A DNA stretch of 52,301 nucleotides from Comamonadaceae bacterium (lineage in GTDB: Bacteria > Pseudomonadota > Gammaproteobacteria > Burkholderiales > Burkholderiaceae_C). Below the pieces are notes generated by a model, which saw nothing but the letters and a program-made list of their open reading frames with translations, did no database searches and was not told the DNA's origin. Positions within the stretch are counted from its first letter, which is position 1; each line of letters opens with the position of its first letter. Shown here one piece after another: positions 25,689 through 34,916 of this stretch. The position numbers and the translations under genes were made by a program. The stretch lies in assembly GCA_947447975.1 (NCBI GenBank), contig CANFLU010000019.1, positions 1 to 52,301 on the forward strand, written 5' to 3'.

Positions 25689-26435
25689 ATGCAAAACAAT
25701 CCTTCCCCCGATTCCGACCTGCCGCCGGTCTTTATGCGCACGGTCAAAAGCTATGTCTTGCGCGCAGGAAGGGTGACCCATGGCCAGGCCAAGGCGGTTG
25801 AGACCTTGGGTCCGCAGTTCTTACTACCCTATCGTCCCACGCCCATTGGCTGGCCCGAAGTATTCGGCGCCAGCCAGGCGCCAGGCAGCGAGCGCCCTGT
25901 GGTGCTGGAAATCGGCTTTGGCATGGGCGAGGCCTCGGCCCAAATTGCCGCCACCTTGCCTGGTACTGACTTTTTATGCTGTGAAGTACACCAAGCCGGT
26001 GTGGGTGCATTGCTCAAGCGCATAGGCGAAGCCGGGCTGGGCAATATCCGTATTTGCGCGCATGACGCGGTGCAAGTGATTGACCAGATGCTGCCCCTTG
26101 CCAGCCTGGACGGCATCCATATTTTTTTCCCCGACCCCTGGCATAAAACCAAGCACAACAAGCGCCGTTTGATACAAGCGCCGCTGGTCGAAAAATTGGC
26201 GCAACGCCTCAAGCCCGGCGGCTACCTGCACTGCGCCACCGACTGGCAGCCCTATGCCGAGCAAATTTTGGAAGTGCTAGAAGCCCAGCCGCTGCTGCAC
26301 AACCCTGCACGCAGTGCGCACCCCGGTTTGCACGGCTATGCACCCAAGCCGGACTACCGACCTTTGACCAAGTTTGAAAACCGGGGCCTCAAGCTCGGGC
26401 ATGGTGTGTGGGATGTGGTCTGCCTGCGGGCCTAA
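25689..26435 (+). CDS. trmB: tRNA (guanine-46-N7)-methyltransferase
   Basis: The 248-residue protein has the SAM motif [12 protein letters not shown] and the TrmB hallmark [16 protein letters not shown], with [11 protein letters not shown] and TKFENRG at the C-terminus. It forms m7G46 in the tRNA variable loop. ATG 25689 gives the usual short N-terminal tail before [12 protein letters not shown]; the frame is open upstream to 25566. The gene sits between gluQ and a pseudouridine synthase, making a three-gene tRNA/rRNA modification run. Confidence 0.93.
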   Translation: MQNNPSPDSDLPPVFMRTVKSYVLRAGRVTHGQAKAVETLGPQFLLPYRPTPIGWPEVFGASQAPGSERPVVLEIGFGMGEASAQIAATLPGTDFLCCEVHQAGVGALLKRIGEAGLGNIRICAHDAVQVIDQMLPLASLDGIHIFFPDPWHKTKHNKRRLIQAPLVEKLAQRLKPGGYLHCATDWQPYAEQILEVLEAQPLLHNPARSAHPGLHGYAPKPDYRPLTKFENRGLKLGHGVWDVVCLRA

Positions 26436-26438
26436 GCC

Positions 26439-27356
26439 ATGCGATTAGCCAGCGCTTTGCGCAACTTGCCCGCGCGCGATGGCGTAGGGGCCAGCCGGGT
26501 TGTCATCGCGCCCGGCCAGTGGGCGTGCGTGATGGACTTTTTGGTAGCCCGCTTCCCGCATATCAGCGCAGCGCTTTGGCAACAGCGCTTGGCCCAAGGT
26601 CTGGTGCTGGGCGACGAAGGACAAGCATTACAAGCCGATACGCCGGCAATTGACGGCGGTTGGTTGTATTACTACCGGGCGGTCGAGGCAGAAGTTGCCA
26701 TCCCTTTTGAACACCAAGTCCTGTACCGCGACGCGCATTTGCTAGTGGTGGACAAGCCCCACTTTTTGCCGGTCATCCCTTCGGGCCCCTATTTGCAGCA
26801 GACCTTGTTACTGCGCTTAAAACACACTTTAGGTTTGCAGGATCTGGTACCCATCCACCGCATAGACCGCGATACTGCCGGGCTGGTGTTGTTTTCAGTA
26901 CAAGCGGCCAGTCGCAAGGCCTACGCTGCCTTGTTCAGAGAACGGCAGGTGCACAAATGCTACGAAGCAGTCGCCAGGTTCAAGCCCGCACTGGCCCTGC
27001 CCTTGCGGCGCGAAAGCCACATCGGGCCAGGTATGCACTTTATGCAGCAAGCCGAATTGCCAGGCCCGGTCAACGCCATCACGGACATTGATGTATTGGA
27101 AGTGCGTGGTCCTTGGGCGCGCTACCGTTTGCGGCCTTTAAGTGGGCAGCGCCACCAGTTGCGTGTGCACATGATGGCGCTGGGCCTGCCCATCCTGAAC
27201 GATGGCATTTATCCGCAGCTCTCCCCAGAAGGCTCCAGCGATACGTCCAAGCCACTACAACTGCTGGCCAAAAACCTGGCATTTCAGGACCCGGTAAGTG
27301 AGCGCCACCTGGAATTTGAAAGTGGGCAGCATCTGCTGCCCCTGCCCACGGCTTAG
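26439..27356 (+). CDS. RluA-type pseudouridine synthase
   Basis: Begins 3 bp after trmB. The 305-residue protein contains LLVVDKPHFLPVIPSG, the catalytic HRIDRDTAGLVLF block with the active-site Asp, and LRPLSGQRHQLRVHMMALG. The first 80 residues are an extra N-terminal part. It forms pseudouridine in rRNA or tRNA; similarity to TruC/RluD-like enzymes does not settle the target. The stop overlaps by 4 bp the stop of the convergent transglutaminase-like gene. Confidence 0.85.
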   Translation: MRLASALRNLPARDGVGASRVVIAPGQWACVMDFLVARFPHISAALWQQRLAQGLVLGDEGQALQADTPAIDGGWLYYYRAVEAEVAIPFEHQVLYRDAHLLVVDKPHFLPVIPSGPYLQQTLLLRLKHTLGLQDLVPIHRIDRDTAGLVLFSVQAASRKAYAALFRERQVHKCYEAVARFKPALALPLRRESHIGPGMHFMQQAELPGPVNAITDIDVLEVRGPWARYRLRPLSGQRHQLRVHMMALGLPILNDGIYPQLSPEGSSDTSKPLQLLAKNLAFQDPVSERHLEFESGQHLLPLPTA

Positions 27357-28489
27357 GCTGCGATTTCCTTGGCACTGATGCGGTAGCGGAAATCGTCCGG
27401 CGCATAGGCATCCAGGCGCTGACCGTCGCTCTCAGCCTGCGGGTACATCAAAAAGCCCAAGCGCGGGCCATTGGCCTTAGGTAGCACCACATCGTGCGCG
27501 GTGTTGTAGGCCATCCAATTGCCTTCCCAGCCGCCAAACAAGACACGGTTGACGGGCGCGACCACCGGGTTACGCGGGTCCTTGATCCATTGCGCGGTTT
27601 CCTGGCGCATGACCTTGGCCACGTCCGCCGGGTCCATAGCCACCCAGCCGTAGCCTTGCAAATAGACCTCGGCCCGGCAATGCTGCGCGCCTTGCAGCTT
27701 GGCCGAGATACCGCCTAGTTCTTTGTAGCCAAAGGCGCTAGGTGCCAAGCGCAAGCCATACACATCGCGCGCAGGCAGGCCTACCGAGCGACACAGGCCG
27801 ACAAATAAGGCATTGAGGTCGGCGCACTTGCCGCCCAGGTTGCCGGTTTCCAGCATGGTCTGGATATCCCCTTCGCCGCAACCGCGCACCTTGGGTTCGC
27901 GGTAAGTATTGGTCACGATCCAGTCGAATATTTTTTGCGCTTTTTCCACATCGCTGCGCGCACCCTTGGTGGCCTCGCTAGCCGTGCTGAGCACAATGCC
28001 ATCGACCGGAATCAAGGCGGTTGCACGCGTCCATGGTGCCAAAGAAGCGGCCGTTTTAGCGGGTGCGGATTTTTGCTTCCAGTCCTGCAAGCGGTTTTGC
28101 GTTTGGATGCGGCTGGTCACTTCCACAAAAGGCTGCGTCTGCGCGGCGTCAAATTCGGCATAAACCATGCGTGCGCCTTCTCTGCCATCGGCCAGCATGT
28201 GGGCACTGCCGTTGCTGCTGATGGCCGACTCCATCGATTTTTGCCAGTCCGTGTTCACACTGGGCACCGGAATCCAGACGCGGGTCTGGCCACGCGGCGC
28301 GGCGATCTCGACGCGGGTGGTCACTTCAAAAGTACGCCAGGCGCCGGTCTGCGGCGCAAACTGGCGCTCGGGCGTATCGGCGCTTTGCGCAAAGGTGTAT
28401 AGGGGAAGGCTTGCAAGCGCCGAGGCAGCAGCCGTGCGAAGCAATTGGCGGCGCGCAGGCTGCGCGGCACCTATGGGAACGGTGGTCAT
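27353..28489 (-). CDS. Exported transglutaminase-like cysteine protease domain protein
   Basis: GGAG nine bases before ATG 28489 fixes the start, giving 378 residues. The leader ARRQLLRTAAASALASLPLY has a twin-arginine character, so export may use Tat. The catalytic triad of the transglutaminase core is visible: Cys in GGKCADLNALFVGLCR, His in AQHCRAEVYL and Asp in WVAMDPADV. The N-terminal half is a beta-rich domain (TRVWIPVPSVNTDW). Bacterial members are thought to act as proteases or peptide-modifying enzymes; the substrate is unknown. Confidence 0.85.
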   Translation of the reverse strand: MTTVPIGAAQPARRQLLRTAAASALASLPLYTFAQSADTPERQFAPQTGAWRTFEVTTRVEIAAPRGQTRVWIPVPSVNTDWQKSMESAISSNGSAHMLADGREGARMVYAEFDAAQTQPFVEVTSRIQTQNRLQDWKQKSAPAKTAASLAPWTRATALIPVDGIVLSTASEATKGARSDVEKAQKIFDWIVTNTYREPKVRGCGEGDIQTMLETGNLGGKCADLNALFVGLCRSVGLPARDVYGLRLAPSAFGYKELGGISAKLQGAQHCRAEVYLQGYGWVAMDPADVAKVMRQETAQWIKDPRNPVVAPVNRVLFGGWEGNWMAYNTAHDVVLPKANGPRLGFLMYPQAESDGQRLDAYAPDDFRYRISAKEIAA

Positions 28490-28713
28490 ATAGAGAACTC
28501 CGGAAATAGAAAAAAGCGCGTACGGCGTAACAAAAAATACCCCGGATAGCGCGAAAACCACTGGCCCAAGGCAATTGCTTGTACGGAGCCGGCAGCGGGC
28601 GGATTATCACCGCTGCAACAGGTATATTGCAGGCCTGCCATATCAGCGCAACAGCCGTTTTGGCGTTGAGCGCACCCCCCCTTGCCTACCCGACCCCACT
28701 GAGTACCGCCTCC

Positions 28714-30858
28714 TTGTCATCTGAAACCCCGGTCCCCACGGCCGCCCACAGCAGCCCCGATAAGTGGGCGCAGCAGGCGTTTTCCGCCTTTCTCGATGTG
28801 CTGCAAGCCACGCCGGGTTTTCGCCAGCGCGAAGGCCAGATGGCGATGGCGCAATGCGTGGCCGACACCTTCAGTCGCGCCGACTTGGGCGACTGCGAGG
28901 ACCCGCAGCGCGCGATTGCCGTTATCCAAGCGGGGACCGGCGTGGGCAAATCAGCCGCCTATGCCAGCACCGCGATTGCCATGGCCTTGCAACGCAAAAC
29001 CCGGGTCTTGATTTCCACTGCGACGGTGGCGCTGCAAGAGCAGCTCATGCAAAAGGATTTGCCAGCGCTGGCCGCCAGCATGGAGCAGCCGTTTGCATTT
29101 GCCCTGGCCAAGGGGCGCGGGCGCTATGTTTGCAAACTCAAGCTCGAGCGTCTGGTGGGCAGCAGCGGCGCGGAGGATGATTTTTTTGAAGCGGACTTTC
29201 CAGCGGTGGCGCTGGGCACGGCCTCGCAGGAAGCCTTGGAAGAGCGGCGCTTTCGGCTGTATGAACATATGGCCGCGACCTTGGCCACGGGCCGCTGGGA
29301 TGGTGACCGCGACAGCCTGAACGAAGCGCCCGACGCGCAGGACTGGGCCACCGTGGCCGCCGAACGGCATAGCTGCACCGTGCGGCACTGCCCACGTTTT
29401 CGGGATTGCAGCTACTACCAGGCGCGCAACCGGCTGGCCGAGGCCCAGGTGATCGTGGCCAACCACGACCTGGTGCTGGCCTCGCTGGGGATGAAAACCC
29501 TGCCCGAGTTGGACAACTGCCTATTGGTGTTTGATGAAGCACACCACCTGCCGGCCGTGGCCTTGGACCAGTTCAGCAGCGCCATGGAACTGGCCAGCCT
29601 GCGCTGGCTGGACCGATTGCCCAAGGTCTTGCAGGACGTCAGCAGTGCGCTGCAGCTAGACCTGGACCCAGACGTGAGCACCGTTAGCAGCCAGCTCAAA
29701 GCCACACTGAACCAATTGGCGCGCATGGTGCTGGACCTGGTGCATGCCAGCACCCAGGGGCAGGACGGAACGCTGCGCTTTGCCCATGGGGTGCTGCCCG
29801 AGGCCCTGGGCGAGCCCGTGGCCCTGGTGCTGGCGCAGGCCACAGGATTGGCGCAAGCGCTGGACGCCTTGGGGACGCAAATCAAACAAATCGCCAAGGA
29901 CGACCCGATGCAGGCGCTGCAATGCAGCCAGCAATACGCCAAGCTGGGGCCACTAGCACCGCGCCTGGGCGCACTCACATCCACGGCCAGCCTCTTGCTC
30001 GAACATGGCGAACAACCACTGGCTAAATGGCTGCAGTGCAAAAGCGAAAGCGGCTTTTTGCTGATCAGCGCCCATGCCTGCCCGATGGTGCCGGGCGACT
30101 TACTGCGCCAGTTTGTTTGGAGCCAGGCCCGCGCGGCCCTACTGACCTCGGCTTCGCTCACCAGTTGCGGCAGCTTTGACTATTTTTTGCAGGAATGCGG
30201 GCTCTCGGGCAACCCGAATGTGCAGGCGCTGGAAGTCTCCAGCCCGTTTGACTACGCCACGCAAGGCACGCTGACGGTGGTGCACACCATGGCGGACGCG
30301 AAAAACGTGCAGGCCTATACCGGCGAAGTGGTGGGGTACCTGATGCAAGATATGGCGCGCGTGGAACATGGCGCTTTGGTCTTATTCACCTCGCGAGCCC
30401 AAATGCGCGCCGCTACTGACGCCATACCTGCCCGGCTCTTAGAAAGCGTGTTGGTGCAAGGCAGCACCTCCCGCACGCGCTTGCTAGCGGCCCACATGGC
30501 TCGGGTGGAGGCGGGGCTACCGTCCATTATTTTTGGATTGCAATCCTTTGGCGAAGGCCTGGATTTGCCAGGCATTCTGTGTGAAACCGTGTTCATCACC
30601 AAGCTGCCGTTTGCGCCACCGTCCGACCCGGTGGACGAGGCCCGCGCCGAATGGCTGCGCCGTAGGGGGCGGGACCCTTTCAATGAACTGGTCATCCCCG
30701 CTACCGGCATCAAGCTGCTGCAATGGACAGGCCGCGCCATCCGCACCGAAGAAGACCGCGCCCAGGTGATTTGCTACGACAAACGCTTGAACGAACAAGC
30801 CTATGGACGGCGTATGCTGCAAGGCTTACCTCCCTACCGCTTACTGCAGCGAAAATAG
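28714..30858 (+). CDS. ATP-dependent DNA helicase, DinG/YoaA family
   Basis: An XPD-like superfamily 2 helicase. Walker A is AGTGVGKSAAYA, the DEAH box is LVFDEAHHLPA, and motifs V/VI are FGLQSFGEGLDLPG and QWTGRAIRTEEDRA. Four cysteines for the 4Fe-4S cluster are in YVCKLKLERL and SCTVRHCPRFRDCSYY. Such enzymes unwind D-loops, R-loops and damaged DNA 5' to 3'. The frame is open from 28579, but TTG 28714 fits the usual short distance to the first helicase motif; the start is uncertain. A strong terminator follows. Confidence 0.85.
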   Translation: MSSETPVPTAAHSSPDKWAQQAFSAFLDVLQATPGFRQREGQMAMAQCVADTFSRADLGDCEDPQRAIAVIQAGTGVGKSAAYASTAIAMALQRKTRVLISTATVALQEQLMQKDLPALAASMEQPFAFALAKGRGRYVCKLKLERLVGSSGAEDDFFEADFPAVALGTASQEALEERRFRLYEHMAATLATGRWDGDRDSLNEAPDAQDWATVAAERHSCTVRHCPRFRDCSYYQARNRLAEAQVIVANHDLVLASLGMKTLPELDNCLLVFDEAHHLPAVALDQFSSAMELASLRWLDRLPKVLQDVSSALQLDLDPDVSTVSSQLKATLNQLARMVLDLVHASTQGQDGTLRFAHGVLPEALGEPVALVLAQATGLAQALDALGTQIKQIAKDDPMQALQCSQQYAKLGPLAPRLGALTSTASLLLEHGEQPLAKWLQCKSESGFLLISAHACPMVPGDLLRQFVWSQARAALLTSASLTSCGSFDYFLQECGLSGNPNVQALEVSSPFDYATQGTLTVVHTMADAKNVQAYTGEVVGYLMQDMARVEHGALVLFTSRAQMRAATDAIPARLLESVLVQGSTSRTRLLAAHMARVEAGLPSIIFGLQSFGEGLDLPGILCETVFITKLPFAPPSDPVDEARAEWLRRRGRDPFNELVIPATGIKLLQWTGRAIRTEEDRAQVICYDKRLNEQAYGRRMLQGLPPYRLLQRK

Positions 30859-30873
30859 GAAATTGGCAGGCAT

Positions 30874-30902
30874 AAAAAAACCGGCCCGAAGGCCGGTTTT
30901 TT
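30874..30902. terminator. Bidirectional rho-independent terminator
   Basis: The stem CCGGCC / GGCCGG (30881-30886 and 30891-30896) has a CGAA loop and is flanked by seven A on the left and six T on the right. It can end both the helicase transcript and the convergent binding-protein transcript. Confidence 0.92.
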
Positions 30903-30919
30903 GTACTTGCAGTCCGTGA

Positions 30920-32059
30920 TTAACGGATCACCGACAGAACTTCCAACTTGCCACCGCGCACGGTTTGCAGCGTCAAAGCACCGTTCACGATATCGCCTTT
31001 GTTGTCAAAGCCGATAGCACCGGTTACACCTTGGTAGTCTTTTGTAGCAGCCAGCACGGGCAGGTATTTTTCTGGATCGGAAGAACCCGCCTTGACCATC
31101 GCAGCGACCATCAGCTTAACGCTGTCGTACACGTAGGGTGCATATACCTGTACGTCAGCACCGAACTTCGCTTTGAAACGCTTTTCGAAGTCGATTTTCG
31201 CGGCTTCAAACTTGCTGCCTTTTTCCACGCCACCGGCTTCAGCACAGTAAACCTGGTTGTCAGCAATCGCGTCGCCGCCGAGCTTGACCAACTCTGCCGA
31301 GCAGATGCCGTCGCCACCCATGAACTTGGCGCTGATGCCCAAGGATTTCATCTGGCGCAGCATCGGACCCGCAACCGCATCCATACCGCCGAAGAACACC
31401 ACATCAGGCTTTTTACCTTTGATGGTGGTCAGAATGGCGTTGAAGTCAGTGGCTTTGTCGTTGGTGAACTCTTTGGCCACAATGCTGCCGCCGGCTGCAA
31501 CCACGGCTTTGCTGAATTCCTCAGCAACGCCTTGGCCATAAGCGGTACGGTCATCGATCACGGCAATGGCTTTACCCTTGAGCGTATTGACAGCGTACTT
31601 GCCCAACGTGCCACCCAGCTGGGTGTCATCAGCCACCACGCGGAAGGTGGTTTTGAAACCTTGGCGTGTGTACTTGGGGTTGGTTGCGGAAGGAGAGATT
31701 TGGGGGATGCCCGCATCGCTATAAATTTTGGAAGCGGGGATGGAAGTACCCGAGTTCAGGTGACCAATCACGCCAACGACTTTGGCGTCAGCCAGCTTTT
31801 GTGCTACTGCCGTACCTTGCTTAGGGTCAGCGCCGTCATCTTCAGTCATCAGCTTGATAGTGACTTTTTTGCCGCCGATGGTGACGCCTGCAGCGTTGAG
31901 TTCCTCTACGGCCATGATGGCGCCGTTCTCATTGTCTTTACCCAAATGGGCAATAGGACCGCTGGTGGGGCCTACGTGGCCAATGGTCACAACGCTTTGC
32001 GCCATGGCCAATCCGGTAGACAGTGCCAGTACGGCGGCTGCGAGGGTTTTTAGTTTCAT
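30920..32059 (-). CDS. Branched-chain amino acid-type ABC transporter periplasmic binding protein
   Basis: The 379-residue protein starts at ATG 32059 after GGAG and has the signal peptide MKLKTLAAAVLALSTGLAMA. The mature part is a LivJ/LivK-like type I periplasmic binding fold: VTIGHVGPTSGPIAHLGKDN, VIGHLNSGTSIPAS, and TAYGQGVAEEF. It captures leucine, isoleucine, valine or related amino acids or amides. Permease and ATPase genes are not in the window, so it is an orphan binding protein locus, common in Burkholderiales. Confidence 0.9.
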   Translation of the reverse strand: MKLKTLAAAVLALSTGLAMAQSVVTIGHVGPTSGPIAHLGKDNENGAIMAVEELNAAGVTIGGKKVTIKLMTEDDGADPKQGTAVAQKLADAKVVGVIGHLNSGTSIPASKIYSDAGIPQISPSATNPKYTRQGFKTTFRVVADDTQLGGTLGKYAVNTLKGKAIAVIDDRTAYGQGVAEEFSKAVVAAGGSIVAKEFTNDKATDFNAILTTIKGKKPDVVFFGGMDAVAGPMLRQMKSLGISAKFMGGDGICSAELVKLGGDAIADNQVYCAEAGGVEKGSKFEAAKIDFEKRFKAKFGADVQVYAPYVYDSVKLMVAAMVKAGSSDPEKYLPVLAATKDYQGVTGAIGFDNKGDIVNGALTLQTVRGGKLEVLSVIR

Positions 32060-32174
32060 GACAGTCAAACTCCATTGAATTATTGATAAATTTGCCTAAA
32101 GCCCTAGGGCTGGACAGCGGCGCAAATTCTACTGCTTCGCCGCCCCTAGGGTAGCGCATATTTCAGTTGCGTTA

Positions 32175-32205
32175 CGCCGCGCCTTGTAAATTCAGAGGCG
32201 CGGCG
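32175..32205 (-). terminator. Hairpin between two minus-strand genes
   Basis: A 10-bp perfect stem (32175-32184 with 32196-32205, core GCCGCGCC/GGCGCGGC) with an 11-nt loop lies 24 bp after the PuuD-like gene. No T run follows on the minus strand, so its role as a terminator is uncertain. Confidence 0.4.
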
Positions 32206-32228
32206 GCATTTGCCCTAGGGGTAATTAC

Positions 32229-32828
32229 TTACAGACCGAGGCCGCCGTGGGATTGGGCCGACATCATGAATAGCATAGGGATAGAAAGCATCGTGTTGGT
32301 GCGTGAGGTCAGCATGGCCAAACGGGCTGCCGCCGCCTTTTCAGCCGGCTCCACCTGCACGATACCCAGGGCTTTCTTCTGATTGGGCCAAATGATGAAC
32401 CAGACGTTAAATGCCATGATCAGTGCCAGCCACATGCCGATACCAATGGCCGCAAAGCCCACTTGCAGACGCAGGGCTGCGTGCAAATAGCCCTGCAAGC
32501 CCGCCACGACCAAGCCAGTGACCACAGTAGCCAGTGCCGCCCAACGGAACCAAAACAGTGCGGTCGGTGCAATGACCTTGCTGATCGCGGGTTTTTGCTC
32601 GTCGGGGATCTTGGGCATGCTGGGGATTTGGACGAAATTGAAATACCACAAGAGGCCAATCCACATCACGCCGCAAGTAACGTGCAACCAGCGGAAGACA
32701 AAGCTCCACCATACGGGTGTCATTTGTAGAGGGCTGCCTGACACAGCACCGGCGATCAGAACGATCGCGATGAGCAAGACCAGACCGGCCAGCAGTGTTT
32801 TTTGCAGGGATTGCAATATTGGGCTCAT
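32229..32828 (-). CDS. PuuD-type small integral membrane protein
   Basis: The 199-residue protein has about four or five membrane helices and matches the membrane domain of urate hydroxylase PuuD: FRWLHVTCGVMWIGLLWYFN and FNVWFIIWPNQKKALG. PuuD proper adds a C-terminal cytochrome c domain, which is missing here. Without the cytochrome domain its activity on urate is doubtful. GGAG eight bases before ATG 32828 marks the start. No purine genes are nearby. Confidence 0.78.
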   Translation of the reverse strand: MSPILQSLQKTLLAGLVLLIAIVLIAGAVSGSPLQMTPVWWSFVFRWLHVTCGVMWIGLLWYFNFVQIPSMPKIPDEQKPAISKVIAPTALFWFRWAALATVVTGLVVAGLQGYLHAALRLQVGFAAIGIGMWLALIMAFNVWFIIWPNQKKALGIVQVEPAEKAAAARLAMLTSRTNTMLSIPMLFMMSAQSHGGLGL

Positions 32829-33084
32829 GAGCAAAACTCCAAAAAAAATGATTCAGCGAAGCGTCGGATATTAACCGCTGCCATGATCTAGCGCAAAAAA
32901 GCTACCCTTTTCCCGACAGCGCCAGCCGCCGACCCGCCGCACGGTACTAGGGCGCCGCGCTCAGCGCGACGGGCGCTCACTACAATCTTTGCACCGCCTT
33001 TGCTGGAGCGATGTGCCATGGAGCCGAGTAAAACGCCTGCCACACGGGACTTCTCACACCTTTGTTTCGGTGAATCGGTAGACC

Positions 33085-33606
33085 ATGCTTGAAGCACTTT
33101 TCCTGCTGTACTTTTTGGTGCTGCTGGCCACTTTGGTGTTCAAAAGCCGCATCGTGACCGGGCCTTGGCTATTTTTGTTGCGGGCCTTTTTCCCGAATTG
33201 GAAGTTCTTTCATGCGACGGGCAATGTCCCGCACCTGTATGCACGCTATGCGTTACCGACCGCCGCACTAGCTGACGCGGTGCAATGGTCTGACTGGATT
33301 CACGTTTTCCCGCGCCGCTCGCGCCACCCGCTGCAGGTATTTCACAATGCTGATACCAATTTGGCCTTGGTGCAACAAAACTTGGTCGAACACCTTGCCG
33401 CAGATCTGAACCATATGGCCCCGGACGCGGACGCACGCACCTTGGTGAGTTACCAATTGGTGGCGCGGCTGGTGTGCCAATGCCTGCAAGCGCAGCCACC
33501 GGGCAGCGCGCACGCGCAATTTGAAGTGCGGATGGTGCTAGATGGACCGGCAGGTTTGATCCAAGAAGACACCATGATGCGCTCGCCGGTGCTTCCATGC
33601 CGATAA
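33085..33606 (+). CDS. Hypothetical protein paired with an HTTM-like gene
   Basis: This 173-residue protein opens with a membrane segment (LEALFLLYFLVLLATLVFK) and a second weak one near LFLLRAFFPNWKFF, followed by a soluble alpha/beta domain with LYARYALPTAALADAV and FHNADTNLALVQQNLVEHLA. I do not recognise the family. It overlaps the start of the next gene by 10 bp, so the two are translated together and probably work in the same membrane complex. Confidence 0.6.
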   Translation: MLEALFLLYFLVLLATLVFKSRIVTGPWLFLLRAFFPNWKFFHATGNVPHLYARYALPTAALADAVQWSDWIHVFPRRSRHPLQVFHNADTNLALVQQNLVEHLAADLNHMAPDADARTLVSYQLVARLVCQCLQAQPPGSAHAQFEVRMVLDGPAGLIQEDTMMRSPVLPCR

Positions 33607-34391
33607 GTGGCGCCTCGCGGGCGCTGGAAGTTTTTCTAGCCTGGAGCATGCTGCTGCAAACCCTGGAATACCTGCGCATACGCCACGCCTTCTCGGAAAC
33701 GGGCTTGTGGGCCTGGCCGGTGCAGCGCGCTGACATTCCCCATGGTCCCGTGCAAGAATTGCTCGATCTGCTGTTTTCGGACCGCGCCATGCACTGGCAT
33801 TTGCTGTTACGCCTGCCCGTCTTGGTATGGCTGGCGTGGCAGGGAAGTAGTTTGGCCATGGCACTCTTCTTGTTTGCCAGTCATGTGCTGATGCTTATCC
33901 GCTGGCGTGGCGCGTTCAACGGCGGGAGTGATTTCATGACGCTGGTGGTGCTGACTGGCGTGCTGTTGGCGCAGTTGGTTCAACTGGGCGGTGATCCGAA
34001 TTTGGCGTGGCGCGCGGGACTGTGGTACATCTGTTTGCAATCGATCACCTCGTACTTTATGTCGGGCTGGGTCAAGCTGATGCAGCCCGAATGGCGCAGC
34101 GGCCAGGCGATGACTATTTTTCTCAATGCCGCTATTTACGGGCCTTTGGCCCCGGACAGTTGCTTGCGCAATCTCTGGGTGGCGCGCCTGGGCGCCTGGG
34201 GCTTTATCGGCTGGGAGTGCGCCGCGCCCCTGGCCCTGCTACACCCCCTAGGGGCATTGGGTTTTTGCGTGATTGCGACCTTATTTCATTTTTTAGTTTT
34301 TTGGTTTTTCGGGCTGAATCGCTTTTTTTGGGCATGGGTGGTGACATTTCCGGCCATACTTGCGTGTTCGGCGCAGCGGGTTTTTGGGTGA
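33597..34391 (+). CDS. HTTM-like multi-span membrane protein (vitamin K carboxylase-related)
   Basis: The 264-residue protein is strongly hydrophobic, with about seven spans. Blocks such as RWRGAFNGGSDFMTLVVLT, SYFMSGWVKLMQPEWRSG and the C-terminal FHFLVFWFFGLNRFFWAW resemble horizontally transferred transmembrane (HTTM) proteins related to gamma-glutamyl carboxylase. Bacterial members are largely uncharacterised. Its start lies inside the upstream gene. Whether it keeps carboxylase residues cannot be judged by eye. Confidence 0.6.
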   Translation: MPISGASRALEVFLAWSMLLQTLEYLRIRHAFSETGLWAWPVQRADIPHGPVQELLDLLFSDRAMHWHLLLRLPVLVWLAWQGSSLAMALFLFASHVLMLIRWRGAFNGGSDFMTLVVLTGVLLAQLVQLGGDPNLAWRAGLWYICLQSITSYFMSGWVKLMQPEWRSGQAMTIFLNAAIYGPLAPDSCLRNLWVARLGAWGFIGWECAAPLALLHPLGALGFCVIATLFHFLVFWFFGLNRFFWAWVVTFPAILACSAQRVFG

Positions 34392-34467
34392 GGCAAGCCT
34401 TGGTTTGCGCGCAGTTCGGGCACTGTACCTCTGCAGCTTGCCTGTGCGTCATTAGTAAGGAATAGCT

Positions 34468-34893
34468 ATGTTGGAATGTTTGATTGTGGGAGATAGCATC
34501 GCAGCGGGCCTGGCCGAGTTGCGACCGGAATGCAAAACCTATAGCAAAGAAGGCCTGACTTCGCAAAAATGGAACAAAGAGTTCATGAAGAAGACGCCGC
34601 TGATCGCCAAGCGTGTGATCATCAGCCTGGGCTCCTATGACCATTTTTACGTCTTCACCGAAACCGAATTGCGGGTACTACGCAAGCTGACCGAAGCGGA
34701 TAAGGTGTACTGGGTATTACCCGCGGGAAATGATCCGAAGTTTCAGGTGGACATCCGCAAAACGCAAGACATCATTCGACGTATCGCTGAAGAAAACAAT
34801 GACATGGTCTTGCCCATCAGCAGAACCGAAGAAGATGGGATCACACCCAACGACAACGGTTACAAAATGCTGGCCGAACGAACTAAAAAATAA
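34468..34893 (+). CDS. SGNH-like protein with a degenerate active site
   Basis: The 141-residue protein begins MLECLIVGDSIAAGLAELRP; GDS with the nucleophile Ser is the first block of SGNH hydrolases, and IISLGSYDHF fits block III. The last block, normally D-G-x-H-P, reads DGITPNDNGYKMLAE, so the catalytic His position holds Thr. No signal peptide is present. It may be a binding-only or inactive relative. It is convergent with the type I secretion operon, 23 bp from its end. Confidence 0.62.
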   Translation: MLECLIVGDSIAAGLAELRPECKTYSKEGLTSQKWNKEFMKKTPLIAKRVIISLGSYDHFYVFTETELRVLRKLTEADKVYWVLPAGNDPKFQVDIRKTQDIIRRIAEENNDMVLPISRTEEDGITPNDNGYKMLAERTKK

Positions 34894-34916
34894 TAATAGG
34901 GCCGCTTAACCCCCCA

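Noticed and set aside
30965..32053. 362-codon + strand open frame
   Set aside because: It lies wholly antisense to the binding-protein gene, whose signal peptide, fold motifs and ribosome binding site are convincing.
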